This document shows positions 1 through 7,801 of a stretch of DNA of 12,294 nt, in pieces (position 1 is the first letter of the stretch; each line of letters starts with the position of its first letter). Both the position numbers and the translations under genes were made by a program. The notes below the pieces were generated by a model. That model did no database searches. It saw only the letters and a program-made list of their open reading frames with translations, and was not told the DNA's origin. The stretch comes from Betaproteobacteria bacterium (lineage in GTDB: Bacteria; Pseudomonadota; Gammaproteobacteria; Burkholderiales; UBA9220): contig JAGUYQ010000172.1 of the NCBI GenBank assembly GCA_020061285.1, forward strand, positions 1-12,294. The letters run 5' to 3'.

Positions 1-254
1 TGACACCGGGGCTGCTGAGCCTGGAAAGCCACACGGCTTCCCGCGGCACGGCATCCGCTTCTGCCTTGGCGAGGGCGCTGGATGAGCGCGGTGGTTCGAT
101 CAGCGAGCTGGAGGCGGCGCATATCGCTGAACTGCTCAAACGCTACCAGGGGCACCGGCGCACGGTGGCCGACGTGTTGGGAATCAGTGAGCGCACCCTG
201 TACCGCAAGTTGAACCAGTACGGTTTGCACAGCGCGGCCGGGGCGCGGCGATGA
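1..254 (+). CDS. C-terminal end of a Fis-type (NtrC-family) transcriptional regulator, 5' truncated
   Basis: An open frame runs in from the left edge (in phase from base 3) to the TGA at 252-254, so only the last 83 or so codons are visible. The final 45 residues form a Fis-type helix-turn-helix: an amphipathic helix (ELEAAHIAELLKRYQG), then a turn and recognition helix (VADVLGISERTLYRKLNQYGL). This is the classic C-terminal DNA-binding module of sigma-54-dependent response regulators. The preceding Ala/Ser-rich stretch would be the linker after the AAA+ domain. A TTG at 66 could be read as a start, but the frame stays open upstream and an isolated Fis domain is less likely, so I call it truncated by the window. 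The stop overlaps the next gene's start (ATGA), implying translational coupling. The receiver and AAA+ domains are not visible, so the subfamily is inferred. A Fis-domain regulator of another architecture is possible. Confidence 0.8.
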   Translation, partial: TPGLLSLESHTASRGTASASALARALDERGGSISELEAAHIAELLKRYQGHRRTVADVLGISERTLYRKLNQYGLHSAAGARR

Positions 255-925
255 ACGGCTTGGTGGAGCGCGTTTGTGAGCTGTTTCCGGTGTTCCGCAG
301 TTTTTCTGCCGGGGCATTGGCCGATCTGCTGGCGGGTTCCGTCCCCCTGGAAGCGCCGTCGGGTACGTTAATGTTCGAGGCAAGCAGTCCCTGCCGCGCT
401 TTTCCCATGCTGCTGCGAGGGTCGATTCGCGTCGCCAAGACGGCGGAGAATGGCCGTGAATTGTTGTTGTACCGGGTGACGCCGGGGGAAAGCTGCATTC
501 TTACCAGCAGTTGCTTGCTGGGCAATGCGCTCTATCCCGCACGGGGCGTGGCGGAGTCCGATCTCTCGGGGATCGTGCTGCCGAAGGAGGTGTTCGAGGG
601 ACTCGTTGAGCAATCGCCGGCGTTCCGTGATTATATTTTCGGCATGTTCGCTTCCCGGCTGTCCGATTTGATGCTGCTGGTGGAGGAGGTGGCGTTCCGC
701 CGCCTGGACCAGCGGCTGGCGGGCATCCTCTTGTCCAAGGGGGAGCCCTTGATACATATCACCCACCAGGGCTTGGCAGACGAGTTGGGGAGTGCGCGGG
801 AAATCGTCAGCCGGTTGCTGAAAAATTTTGAGGAGCAGGGATGGGTGGCGCTGGGGCGGCAGCAAATTCGCCTCTCCAATCCCGCTGCCCTGTCGGCCCT
901 GGCGCGGGCCGGAGTTTGTGACTAA
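251..925 (+). CDS. Crp/Fnr-family transcriptional regulator
   Basis: This 224-residue protein has the Crp/Fnr layout. An N-terminal cupin-like sensor domain (about 12-115) carries the beta-roll motif LLRGSIRVAKT and the segment GESCILTSSCLLG. A long dimerisation helix (about 125-155) follows, then a winged helix-turn-helix (about 165-210). The recognition helix SAREIVSRLLKNF holds R183, E184 and R188, spaced like Arg180, Glu181 and Arg185 of E. coli CRP, which read TGTGA half-sites. The cAMP pocket signature (FGE followed by R-S/T-A) is absent, so cAMP is unlikely to be the ligand. Cysteines C48, C82 and C88 (plus C9) suggest thiol- or metal-based sensing, which is inference. There is no FNR-type N-terminal Cys cluster. 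It starts at the ATGA overlap with the upstream regulator. A perfect TGTGA-N6-TCACA palindrome overlaps its own stop codon and precedes the DUF2892 gene, its likely target. Confidence 0.9.
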   Translation: MNGLVERVCELFPVFRSFSAGALADLLAGSVPLEAPSGTLMFEASSPCRAFPMLLRGSIRVAKTAENGRELLLYRVTPGESCILTSSCLLGNALYPARGVAESDLSGIVLPKEVFEGLVEQSPAFRDYIFGMFASRLSDLMLLVEEVAFRRLDQRLAGILLSKGEPLIHITHQGLADELGSAREIVSRLLKNFEEQGWVALGRQQIRLSNPAALSALARAGVCD

Positions 926-932
926 AGTCACA
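917..932. promoter_or_regulatory. Perfect CRP-type palindrome (candidate operator)
   Basis: TGTGACTAAAGTCACA is a perfect inverted repeat: 7-base arms with a 2-base centre. It matches the CRP consensus TGTGA-N6-TCACA exactly. Its centre (924.5) lies 41.5 bases upstream of the start point predicted from the -10 box at 954-959, which is the position of a class II activator site. The upstream gene's recognition helix has the Arg-Glu-x3-Arg pattern expected to read TGTGA. That the adjacent regulator binds here is inference. Confidence 0.7.
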
Positions 933-959
933 GACAGGCGGAGTTTTTACGCCTAGAAT
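931..959 (+). promoter_or_regulatory. Promoter for the DUF2892 gene
   Basis: A -35-like hexamer CAGACA (931-936, 4 of 6 to TTGACA) and a -10 hexamer TAGAAT (954-959, 5 of 6) are separated by 17 bases. The -35 overlaps the right edge of the CRP-type palindrome, as expected for an activated promoter. The predicted start is near 966. The ribosome binding site AGGAGG (992-997) follows, 5 bases before the ATG. Confidence 0.55.
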
Positions 960-1002
960 CCGGTGTGCAGTCCATTCAACAATCCAGGCACAGGAGGATA
1001 CT

Positions 1003-1200
1003 ATGAAGCACAACGTAGGCGGAGTGGATAAGATTGTTCGTATCGTTGTCGGCGTGGCCCTGATCGGCGCCGCCGCCGTCGGCGTGGCACCGTGGTGGGT
1101 CGGCGTGATCGGCGTGGTTCCCCTGGGGACGGCGCTGCTGGGTATTTGCCCGGCCTATATGCTGATTGGCGTCAATACGTGCCCGACTGATAAGCAATAA
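1003..1200 (+). CDS. Small DUF2892 (YgaP-TM-like) inner membrane protein
   Basis: The 65-residue protein begins with a short polar N-terminus (MKHNVGGVDKIVR) that matches the conserved start of DUF2892 proteins. Two hydrophobic helices follow at about 11-29 and 32-56, separated by the PWW turn near 30-32. The second holds the family's GICPAY motif (C49), and a second cysteine, C60, lies near the C-terminus. In this family the helices form a small membrane hairpin, sometimes fused to a rhodanese domain as in E. coli YgaP and linked to sulfur or thiol chemistry. Here it stands alone, and its molecular role is unknown. The start is supported by a strong AGGAGG at 992-997. It is likely controlled by the Crp/Fnr regulator immediately upstream through the palindrome at 917-932, and it ends at the hairpin 1211-1254. 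Confidence 0.88.
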   Translation: MKHNVGGVDKIVRIVVGVALIGAAAVGVAPWWVGVIGVVPLGTALLGICPAYMLIGVNTCPTDKQ

Positions 1201-1210
1201 GCGATCAATA

Positions 1211-1254
1211 AAAAATAAAATGCCCGCGCTATTTGGCGCGGGCATTTTATTTTT
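1211..1254. terminator. Bidirectional rho-independent terminator between DUF2892 gene and clpA
   Basis: A perfect 19-bp stem (1211-1229 pairs with 1236-1254) closes a 6-base loop. The GC-rich core TGCCCGCGC/GCGCGGGCA is flanked by A-rich sequence on the left and T-rich on the right. It therefore ends in a U-tract when read from either strand, and it serves the convergent DUF2892 (+) and clpSA (-) units. Confidence 0.93.
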
Positions 1255-1266
1255 CCAGGCTAAAAA

Positions 1267-3537
1267 TTAAGCGGGAATCTCACCGGCGGTTTTGGCTGGC
1301 TCCTCGAATACCAGGCGCACCTTATCCTGGTCGTCGATATCCACGGTCACTGCACCACCGCTGGCCAGGCGCCCGAACAACAACTCATCGGCCAGGGCGC
1401 GGCGGATGGTGTCCTGGATCAGGCGCGCCATGGGGCGCGCGCCCATCAGCGGGTCGAAGCCCTGCTCGGCCAAGTGCTCTTTCAGGCGCTCGGTGAAGGC
1501 GGCTTCCACCTTCTTCTCGTGGAGCTGTTCTTCAAGCTGCATCAGGAACTTGTCCACCACCCGCATGATGACCTCGTGGTTCAGGGAGGCGAAGGAAATG
1601 ATGCCGTCCAGCCGGTTGCGGAACTCGGGGGTGAACAGGCGCTTGATCTCTGCCATTTCGTCCCCGGCCTTCTGCGATGTGGTAAAGCCGATCACGGTCT
1701 TGTTCAGGCTCTCCGCCCCGGCATTGGTGGTCATGACGATCACCACGTTGCGGAAATCGGCCTTGCGCCCGTTGTTGTCGGTGAGGGTGCCGTGGTCCAT
1801 CACCTGGAGCAGGATGTTGAAAATGTCCGGGTGGGCCTTCTCGATTTCGTCCAGTAGCAGCACGCAGTAGGGATGCTTGGTGACGGCCTCGGTCAACAGG
1901 CCCCCCTGTTCGAAGCCCACGTAGCCCGGAGGGGCACCGATCAGGCGCGACACCGCGTGGCGCTCCATGTATTCGGACATGTCGAAACGAATCAACTCGA
2001 TTCCCATGATGTAGGCCAGTTGCCGCGCCACCTCGGTCTTGCCGACGCCGGTGGGGCCGGAGAAGAGGAAGGAGCCGATGGGCTTCTGGGGATTGCCCAA
2101 GCCGCTACGGGCCATCTTGATGGCGGTGGCGAGGGCGTCGATGGCCTTGTCCTGGCCGAACACTACCGCCTTGAGGTCCCGTTCCAGGTTCTTCAGAGCG
2201 TTGCGGTCGTCGGTGGAGATGTTTTTCGGCGGGATGCGGGCGATCTTGGCGACGATTTCCTCGATTTCCTTGGTGGAAATGGTTTTCTTCTGCCGCGACT
2301 TGGGCAGGATGCGCTGGGCCGCGCCCGCTTCGTCGATAACGTCGATGGCCTTGTCCGGCAGGTGGCGGTCGTTGATGTACTTGGCCGACAGCTCGGCGGC
2401 GGACAGCAGGGCGGAGGGCGTGTATTTCACGCCGTGGTGGGATTCGAAGCGGGACTTGAGGCCCTTGAGGATTTCCACCGTTTCGGTGACCGACGGCTCG
2501 GGGACGTCGATTTTCTGGAAGCGGCGGGAGAGGGCATGGTCCTTCTCGAAAATGCCGCGGAATTCCTGATAGGTGGTGGCGCCGATGCACTTCATCTGGC
2601 CCGAGGACAGGGCGGGCTTGAGGAGGTTGGAGGCGTCCAGGGTTCCTCCCGAGGCGGCGCCGGCGCCGATCAGGGTGTGGATTTCGTCGATGAAGAGGAC
2701 GGCGTGAGGATCGTCGGCGAGTTGCTTCAGCACCGCTTTCAGGCGCTGTTCGAAGTCGCCCCGGTACTTGGTGCCGGCGAGGAGGGCGCCCATGTCGAGC
2801 GCGTACACCGTGCTTTCCTTGAGAATTTCCGGCACGTCCCCTTCCACCACGCGGCGGGCCAGGCCTTCCGCGATGGCGGTCTTGCCCACGCCGGCCTCCC
2901 CCACCAGCAGGGGGTTGTTCTTGCGGCGGCGGCACAGGGTCTGGATCACCCGTTCCAGTTCCAGGTCGCGCCCGATGAGGGGGTCGATCTTGCCGGCCTG
3001 GGCCTGGGCGTTGAGGTTCTGGGTGAAGCTTTCCAGCGCGCCGGCGGCGGGCTGCTCCTCGCCGCCTTCGTGTTCGGCTTCCGGCCTCTGGGGGGCGGCC
3101 TGGGGCACTTTGCTGATGCCGTGGGCGATGTAGTTGACCACGTCGAGGCGGTTGACGCCCTGCTGTTGCAAGAAGAACACCGCGTGGGAATCCTTTTCGC
3201 CGAAAATCGCCACCAGCACGTTGGCGCCGGTGACTTCCTTCTTGCCCGAGGACTGCACGTGCAGGATGGCCCGCTGGATGACGCGCTGAAAGCCAAGGGT
3301 GGGCTGGGTGTCCACTTCTTCCACACCTTCCACCACCGGCGTATGGCGGCCGATGTGTTCGGTAAGTTCCTTGCGCAGGGTATCCACGTTGGCGGCGCAG
3401 GCCCGCAACACCTGGGCGGCGGAAGGGTTGTCCAGCAGCGCCAGCAGCAGATGCTCGACGGTGATGAACTCATGGCGCTTCTGACGGGCGTCCATGAAGG
3501 CCATGTGTAGCGAGACTTCGAGTTCCTGCGCGATCAT
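1267..3537 (-). CDS. clpA: ATP-dependent Clp protease ATP-binding subunit ClpA
   Basis: ClpA is the AAA+ unfoldase that threads substrates into the ClpP peptidase in the cytoplasm. This protein has 756 residues, close to the 758 of E. coli ClpA. The order is: N domain with two Clp repeats (about 1-145), an acidic Ala/Pro/Glu linker (about 146-168), then two AAA+ modules. The first has Walker A GEAGVGKT (213-220), Walker B LFIDE (281-285) and pore loop KYRG (257-260). The second has Walker A GPTGVGKT (494-501), Walker B LLLDE (560-564) and pore loop GYVG (538-541). The ClpP-docking loop reads IGF (616-618) rather than the IGL of E. coli ClpA. There is no coiled-coil M domain between the modules, which excludes ClpB/ClpC. 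The start ATG directly follows the clpS stop (TAA then ATG, no gap), with GGAGGA inside the end of clpS, so the two genes are translationally coupled. Confidence 0.97.
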   Translation of the reverse strand: MIAQELEVSLHMAFMDARQKRHEFITVEHLLLALLDNPSAAQVLRACAANVDTLRKELTEHIGRHTPVVEGVEEVDTQPTLGFQRVIQRAILHVQSSGKKEVTGANVLVAIFGEKDSHAVFFLQQQGVNRLDVVNYIAHGISKVPQAAPQRPEAEHEGGEEQPAAGALESFTQNLNAQAQAGKIDPLIGRDLELERVIQTLCRRRKNNPLLVGEAGVGKTAIAEGLARRVVEGDVPEILKESTVYALDMGALLAGTKYRGDFEQRLKAVLKQLADDPHAVLFIDEIHTLIGAGAASGGTLDASNLLKPALSSGQMKCIGATTYQEFRGIFEKDHALSRRFQKIDVPEPSVTETVEILKGLKSRFESHHGVKYTPSALLSAAELSAKYINDRHLPDKAIDVIDEAGAAQRILPKSRQKKTISTKEIEEIVAKIARIPPKNISTDDRNALKNLERDLKAVVFGQDKAIDALATAIKMARSGLGNPQKPIGSFLFSGPTGVGKTEVARQLAYIMGIELIRFDMSEYMERHAVSRLIGAPPGYVGFEQGGLLTEAVTKHPYCVLLLDEIEKAHPDIFNILLQVMDHGTLTDNNGRKADFRNVVIVMTTNAGAESLNKTVIGFTTSQKAGDEMAEIKRLFTPEFRNRLDGIISFASLNHEVIMRVVDKFLMQLEEQLHEKKVEAAFTERLKEHLAEQGFDPLMGARPMARLIQDTIRRALADELLFGRLASGGAVTVDIDDQDKVRLVFEEPAKTAGEIPA

Positions 3538-3846
3538 TTAATTTTCCTCCATCACACATTGCAGCGGGTGCTGGTGCTCCCGTGCAAAGGCGATCACCTG
3601 TTCCACCTTGGTTTCGGCAATGTCCTTGGGGTAGACGCCACATACCGCGGCTCCTTCCCTGTGGACTTTGAGCATCAATTGCGTCGCTTGTTCGCGATTT
3701 TTTGCGAAGAACCGCTCCAGTACCGTCACCACGAAGTCCATCGGGGTGAAGTCGTCGTTCAGCAGCAAGACCTTGAACAACGGCGGCGGCTTGGTTTTGC
3801 TCTCGTGAGCTTCTAGCAGTGTGCTTTCTTCAATTTTCCCCGGCAT
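3538..3846 (-). CDS. clpS: ATP-dependent Clp protease adaptor ClpS
   Basis: ClpS binds N-end-rule substrates and delivers them to the N domain of ClpA. The protein is 102 residues when started at the ATG at 3846, which has AAGGAAAG just upstream. The frame stays open further upstream, but that extension does not resemble the family and would cross the promoter region. The disordered N-terminal arm (about 1-20), used to engage ClpA, is followed by the folded domain. This contains [12 protein letters not shown], whose N30-D31-D32 correspond to the N-degron alpha-amino binding residues, and VHREG with H62, the equivalent of His66 in E. coli. TQLMLKVH, the KVHREG segment and the C-terminal HPLQCVMEE are also family hallmarks. 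It is first in a two-gene operon with clpA. Confidence 0.97.
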   Translation of the reverse strand: MPGKIEESTLLEAHESKTKPPPLFKVLLLNDDFTPMDFVVTVLERFFAKNREQATQLMLKVHREGAAVCGVYPKDIAETKVEQVIAFAREHQHPLQCVMEEN

Positions 3847-3871
3847 GGGACTTTCCTTACGCTCACGATCT

Positions 3872-3900
3872 AATTTTGAACCCAATATCGAATTTTTCAA
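3872..3900 (-). promoter_or_regulatory. Possible clpS-clpA promoter
   Basis: On the - strand, TTGAAA (3900-3895, 5 of 6 to the sigma-70 -35) is followed after 17 bases by a weak -10, AAAATT (3877-3872). The -35 is part of CTTGAA, which also matches the sigma-32 -35 element, but no CCCCAT-type -10 follows, so heat-shock control is not supported. The predicted leader is short, about 20 bases. Confidence 0.3.
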
Positions 3901-3910
3901 GTCCCTTGAA
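3896..3910. repeat. Short inverted repeat in the clpS upstream region
   Basis: TTCAAG and CTTGAA are separated by 3 bases (TCC), giving perfect 6-base arms. It overlaps the proposed clpS -35 box, so a regulator binding here could control clpSA. No binding protein is recognised. Confidence 0.4.
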
Positions 3911-3930
3911 TGCGAGTAACCGCGTGAGAA

Positions 3931-3970
3931 AAGGGGGATTTGGCGGCCCAAGGAGGGGAGGGGGTGCCCC
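3931..3970 (+). other. G-rich tract between clpS and argD
   Basis: This stretch has G-runs at 3933-3937 (5), 3942-3943, 3945-3946, 3952-3953, 3955-3958 (4) and 3960-3964 (5), ending in the small palindrome GGGGTGCCCC (3961-3970). Base composition differs clearly from the AT-richer sequence on both sides. It could form a G-quadruplex on the + strand or C-rich single strand on the other, or be a copy of a dispersed intergenic repeat. I cannot tell which from one copy. Confidence 0.35.
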
Positions 3971-3999
3971 TTGCGCGAAAGGCCGGTTTCGGCTAAATA
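3971..3999 (+). promoter_or_regulatory. Possible argD operon promoter
   Basis: TTGCGC (3971-3976, 4 of 6 to TTGACA) and TAAATA (3994-3999, a weak 3 of 6 match to TATAAT) are separated by 17 bases in an AT-rich pocket. Transcription from about 4006 would give a leader of about 100 bases before the argD ATG, containing two hairpins (4017-4030 and 4057-4078). No ARG-box-like palindrome is evident. Confidence 0.25.
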
Positions 4000-4016
4000 T
4001 ACGCTTTTCCTTCGAG

Positions 4017-4030
4017 GCCGGGTAACCGGC
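4017..4030 (+). other. Small GNRA-type hairpin in the argD leader
   Basis: GCCGG (4017-4021) pairs with CCGGC (4026-4030) around a GTAA loop, which in RNA is a GNRA tetraloop. It lies in the proposed argD 5' leader, about 27 bases before a larger hairpin. A short stem like this can occur by chance. Confidence 0.3.
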
Positions 4031-4056
4031 GCAATCAGCAGAACCAATTTTGGACG

Positions 4057-4078
4057 CACGGCGGCGTTGGCCGCCGTG
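4057..4078 (+). terminator. Terminator-like hairpin in the argD leader (possible attenuator)
   Basis: A perfect 9-bp GC-rich stem, CACGGCGGC (4057-4065) with GCCGCCGTG (4070-4078), closes a GTTG loop. It is followed within 5 bases by the T-rich stretch ATTTATTTTCTT (4082-4093), resembling a rho-independent terminator, only about 28 bases before the argD ATG. No gene on the + strand ends here, so an attenuator or a translation-controlling structure is the natural reading. The T-tract is offset and interrupted, so termination could be weak. Confidence 0.35.
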
Positions 4079-4106
4079 TGCATTTATTTTCTTGAGAATT
4101 TGAACC

Positions 4107-5279
4107 ATGTCCCACTTGATGAATACCTATTCCCGTCAACCCATCGCGTTTATGCGCGGCGAAGGCGTGTGGCTATGGGACACGGAAGGGCGCAAATATT
4201 TGGACGGCGTGGCCGGGGTGGCGGTAAACAGCCTGGGCCACGCCCATCCCCGCCTGGTGAAGGCGATCTGCGGCCAGGCCGGGAGCCTGATTCACACTTC
4301 CAACCTGTACGGCATCACTCTCCAGGAGGAACTGGCCGACCGCCTGTGCGCCGTTTCCGGCATGGACAACGTATTCGTCTGCAACTCCGGCTGCGAGGCC
4401 AACGAGGCGATGATCAAGCTGGCCCGCCTCTACGGCCACCAGAAGGGGATCGATAACCCGGCCATCATCGTGATGGAAAAATCCTTCCACGGCCGCACCC
4501 TGGCCACCCTCTCCGCCACCGGCAACCGCAAGGTGCAGGCGGGGTTCGAGCCCCTGGTGTCCGGCTTCGTGCGGGTTCCCTACAACGACGTTCCCGCCAT
4601 CGAACAGGTGGCCGCCCACAACCAGAACGTGGTCGCCGTGATGGTCGAGCCGATCCAGGGCGAGGGCGGCGTCAACACGCCTTCCGGGGAATACCTGAAG
4701 CGCATCCGCGAAATCTGCGATCGCCAGGGCTGGCTGCTGATGCTGGACGAAGTTCAGACCGGCATCGGCCGCACCGGCAAATGGTTCGAACACCAGCACG
4801 CCCACATCGTCCCCGATGTGATGGCCCTGGCCAAGGGCCTGGGGTCCGGCATGCCGGTGGGAGCCTGCCTGGCCAAGGGGGCGGCGGCGGACGTGTTCAA
4901 GCCGGGCAACCACGGTTCCACCTTCGGCGGCAATCCACTGGCTTGTGCCGCCGCCATCGCCACCCTGGACGCTATCGAACAGGACGGCCTGCTGGTCAAC
5001 GCCTGGGAGACCGGCAACTTCATCCGCGACAGCCTGGCGGAGCGTCTGAGTGGCGCGGCCGGGGTGGTGGACGTGCGTGGCATGGGCATGATGATCGGCG
5101 TCGAGCTTGACCGGCCCTGCGGCGAACTGGTGGCACGGGCCCGGGACAAGGGCCTGCTGATTAACGTCACCGTGGACAGCGTGGTGCGCCTGTTGCCGCC
5201 GCTGGTGATGAACCGCCAGGAGGCCCAGCAATTGGTGGACATCCTTGTTCCGCTGGTCCGGGAGTTCCTGGGCGCCTGA
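4107..5279 (+). CDS. argD: Acetylornithine aminotransferase
   Basis: This PLP enzyme (class III aminotransferase, subgroup II) transfers an amino group from glutamate to N-acetylglutamate semialdehyde, giving N-acetylornithine. It may also act in lysine synthesis as succinyldiaminopimelate aminotransferase. The 390 residues match the family length. Visible motifs are the phosphate-binding NSGCEANEAMIKLAR (93-107), FHGRT (127-131), EPIQGEGG (181-188), LDEVQTGIGRTG (213-224, the Asp that contacts the pyridine nitrogen) and LAKGLGSGMPVGA (241-253), with K243 as Schiff-base lysine. STFGGNPLA (271-279) follows. The N-terminus MSHLMNTYSRQPIAFMRGEG fits ArgD. The ATG at 4107 has only a weak Shine-Dalgarno (GAG near 4094-4096), and a terminator-like hairpin lies just upstream, so expression may be leader-controlled. 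It is first gene of the arg cluster. Confidence 0.96.
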   Translation: MSHLMNTYSRQPIAFMRGEGVWLWDTEGRKYLDGVAGVAVNSLGHAHPRLVKAICGQAGSLIHTSNLYGITLQEELADRLCAVSGMDNVFVCNSGCEANEAMIKLARLYGHQKGIDNPAIIVMEKSFHGRTLATLSATGNRKVQAGFEPLVSGFVRVPYNDVPAIEQVAAHNQNVVAVMVEPIQGEGGVNTPSGEYLKRIREICDRQGWLLMLDEVQTGIGRTGKWFEHQHAHIVPDVMALAKGLGSGMPVGACLAKGAAADVFKPGNHGSTFGGNPLACAAAIATLDAIEQDGLLVNAWETGNFIRDSLAERLSGAAGVVDVRGMGMMIGVELDRPCGELVARARDKGLLINVTVDSVVRLLPPLVMNRQEAQQLVDILVPLVREFLGA

Positions 5280-5303
5280 GCGTCGGCCCCGCGAGGACAA
5301 ATC

Positions 5304-6224
5304 ATGGCTATGAAACATTACCTGCAATTCAAGGACCTCACACGGGAGGAGTACGAATACCTCTTCGAGCGCAGCCGGGTGATCAAGGACCGCTTCAAGC
5401 GCTACGAGACCTACCATCCCTTGGTGGACCGTACCCTGGCGATGATTTTCGAGAAAAGCTCCACCCGCACCCGCCTCTCCTTCGAGGCCGGCATGCACCA
5501 ATTGGGCGGGGCGGCGATCTACCTCAACACCCGCGATACCCAACTGGGGCGCGGCGAGCCGGTGGAAGACGCGGCGGAGGTGATTTCCCGCATGGTGGAC
5601 ATCGTCATGATCCGCACCTTCGAGCAGGAAATCATCGATCGCTTCGCTTCCCGTTCCAGGGTGCCGGTGATCAACGGCCTCACCAACGAGTACCACCCGT
5701 GCCAGATTCTGGCCGACATCTTCACCTTCATCGAGCACCGGGGCAGCATCCAGGGCAAGACCGTGGCCTGGATCGGCGACTCCAACAACGTCTGCAATAC
5801 CTGGCTGCAGGCTGCGGAAGTGCTGGATTTCAACGTCCACGTCTCCACCCCGCCGGGCTACGAGGTGGAGCCGGAACGGGCCGGGCTTTACGGTACCGAC
5901 CACTACGAGAGCTTCGCCGACCCCATGGAGGCGGTGAAGGGGGCGGACCTGGTGACCACCGACGTGTGGACCAGCATGGGCTTCGAGGCGGAGAACGAAG
6001 CGCGTCTCAAGGCCTTCGCCGACTGGCAGGTGGACGGCGACATGATGGGCGCCGCCAAGGCCGACGCCCTGTTCATGCACTGTCTCCCCGCCCACCGGGG
6101 GGAGGAAGTGGCCGCCGAAGTCATCGACGGCAAGCAATCGGTGGTGTGGGACGAGGCGGAGAACCGCTTGCACTCCCAAAAGGCCTTGATGGAATACCTC
6201 CTTCTCGGCCGGGTTCAAGATTAA
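5304..6224 (+). CDS. argF: Ornithine carbamoyltransferase (anabolic)
   Basis: The enzyme joins carbamoyl phosphate and ornithine to make citrulline, in the cytosol, normally as a trimer. The 306 residues show the carbamoyl-phosphate loop SSTRTRLSFEAG (52-63), the HPCQILAD motif (131-138), the ornithine-binding segment DVWTSMG (220-226) and HCLPAHRGEEV (259-269), whose Cys260 is catalytic. The start at 5304 has GAGGA (5293-5297) 6 bases upstream. A second ATG two codons later is less well placed. It lies 24 bases after argD and 18 bases before argG, consistent with one transcript. The full-length family pattern has no missing residue. Its biosynthetic rather than catabolic role is inferred from the argD and argG neighbours. 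Confidence 0.97.
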   Translation: MAMKHYLQFKDLTREEYEYLFERSRVIKDRFKRYETYHPLVDRTLAMIFEKSSTRTRLSFEAGMHQLGGAAIYLNTRDTQLGRGEPVEDAAEVISRMVDIVMIRTFEQEIIDRFASRSRVPVINGLTNEYHPCQILADIFTFIEHRGSIQGKTVAWIGDSNNVCNTWLQAAEVLDFNVHVSTPPGYEVEPERAGLYGTDHYESFADPMEAVKGADLVTTDVWTSMGFEAENEARLKAFADWQVDGDMMGAAKADALFMHCLPAHRGEEVAAEVIDGKQSVVWDEAENRLHSQKALMEYLLLGRVQD

Positions 6225-6242
6225 ATTCCTGTAGGAAATTCC

Positions 6243-7466
<1,224 letters not shown>

Positions 7467-7477
7467 GGAGCCCTCTC

Positions 7478-7789
7478 ATGGCCCAGTTCGACAACGTCAG
7501 CGTGAAGAAAAAAGCCAACGTCTATTTCGACGGCAAGTGCGTCAGCCACACCCTGCTGCTGCCCAACGGCACCCGCACCACCGTCGGCGTGATTTTCCCC
7601 AGTTCCCTGACCTTCAACACCGCCGCGCCGGAAGTGATGGAAATCAACTCCGGGGTGTGCAAGGTGCGCCTCAAGGACGAGGACGAGTGGAAAACCTACC
7701 AGGCCGGCGACAAGTTCGCCGTCCCCGGCAACTCCAGCTTCGACATTGAAACGCTGGAAATGCTGGATTACGCCTGCCATTTCGAATAA
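7478..7789 (+). CDS. ppnP: Pyrimidine/purine nucleoside phosphorylase PpnP
   Basis: This 103-residue cupin-fold protein (formerly DUF1255/YaiE) belongs to the family whose E. coli member phosphorolyses a broad range of purine and pyrimidine nucleosides. The match is clear: [13 protein letters not shown] near the start, RTTVGVIFP (33-41), [16 protein letters not shown] (44-59), [20 protein letters not shown] (71-90) and a terminal YACHFE. The E. coli protein is about 94 residues, so this has a slightly longer N-terminus, as usual in betaproteobacteria. AAGGAG (7465-7470) overlaps the argG stop region and sits 7 bases before the ATG, so it is translated from the arg transcript. A functional link to arginine synthesis is not obvious, and nucleoside salvage is the expected role. 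Confidence 0.93.
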   Translation: MAQFDNVSVKKKANVYFDGKCVSHTLLLPNGTRTTVGVIFPSSLTFNTAAPEVMEINSGVCKVRLKDEDEWKTYQAGDKFAVPGNSSFDIETLEMLDYACHFE

Positions 7790-7801
7790 GGGAGAGATTC
7801 C

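Noticed and set aside
66..254. A stand-alone Fis-like protein starting at TTG 66
   Set aside because: The frame is open to the window edge and the domain matches the C-terminal end of NtrC-type regulators, so truncation by the window explains it better.
1873..3510. A 545-codon open frame on the + strand opposite clpA
   Set aside because: It lies wholly antisense to clpA, its translation is rich in Gly, Val, His and Leu with no motif, and such frames are expected opposite a long GC-rich gene with strong third-position bias.
3538..4083. An N-terminally extended ClpS of 181 residues
   Set aside because: The extra residues do not resemble ClpS and would run through the promoter region. The ATG at 3846 has a good ribosome site and gives the usual family length.
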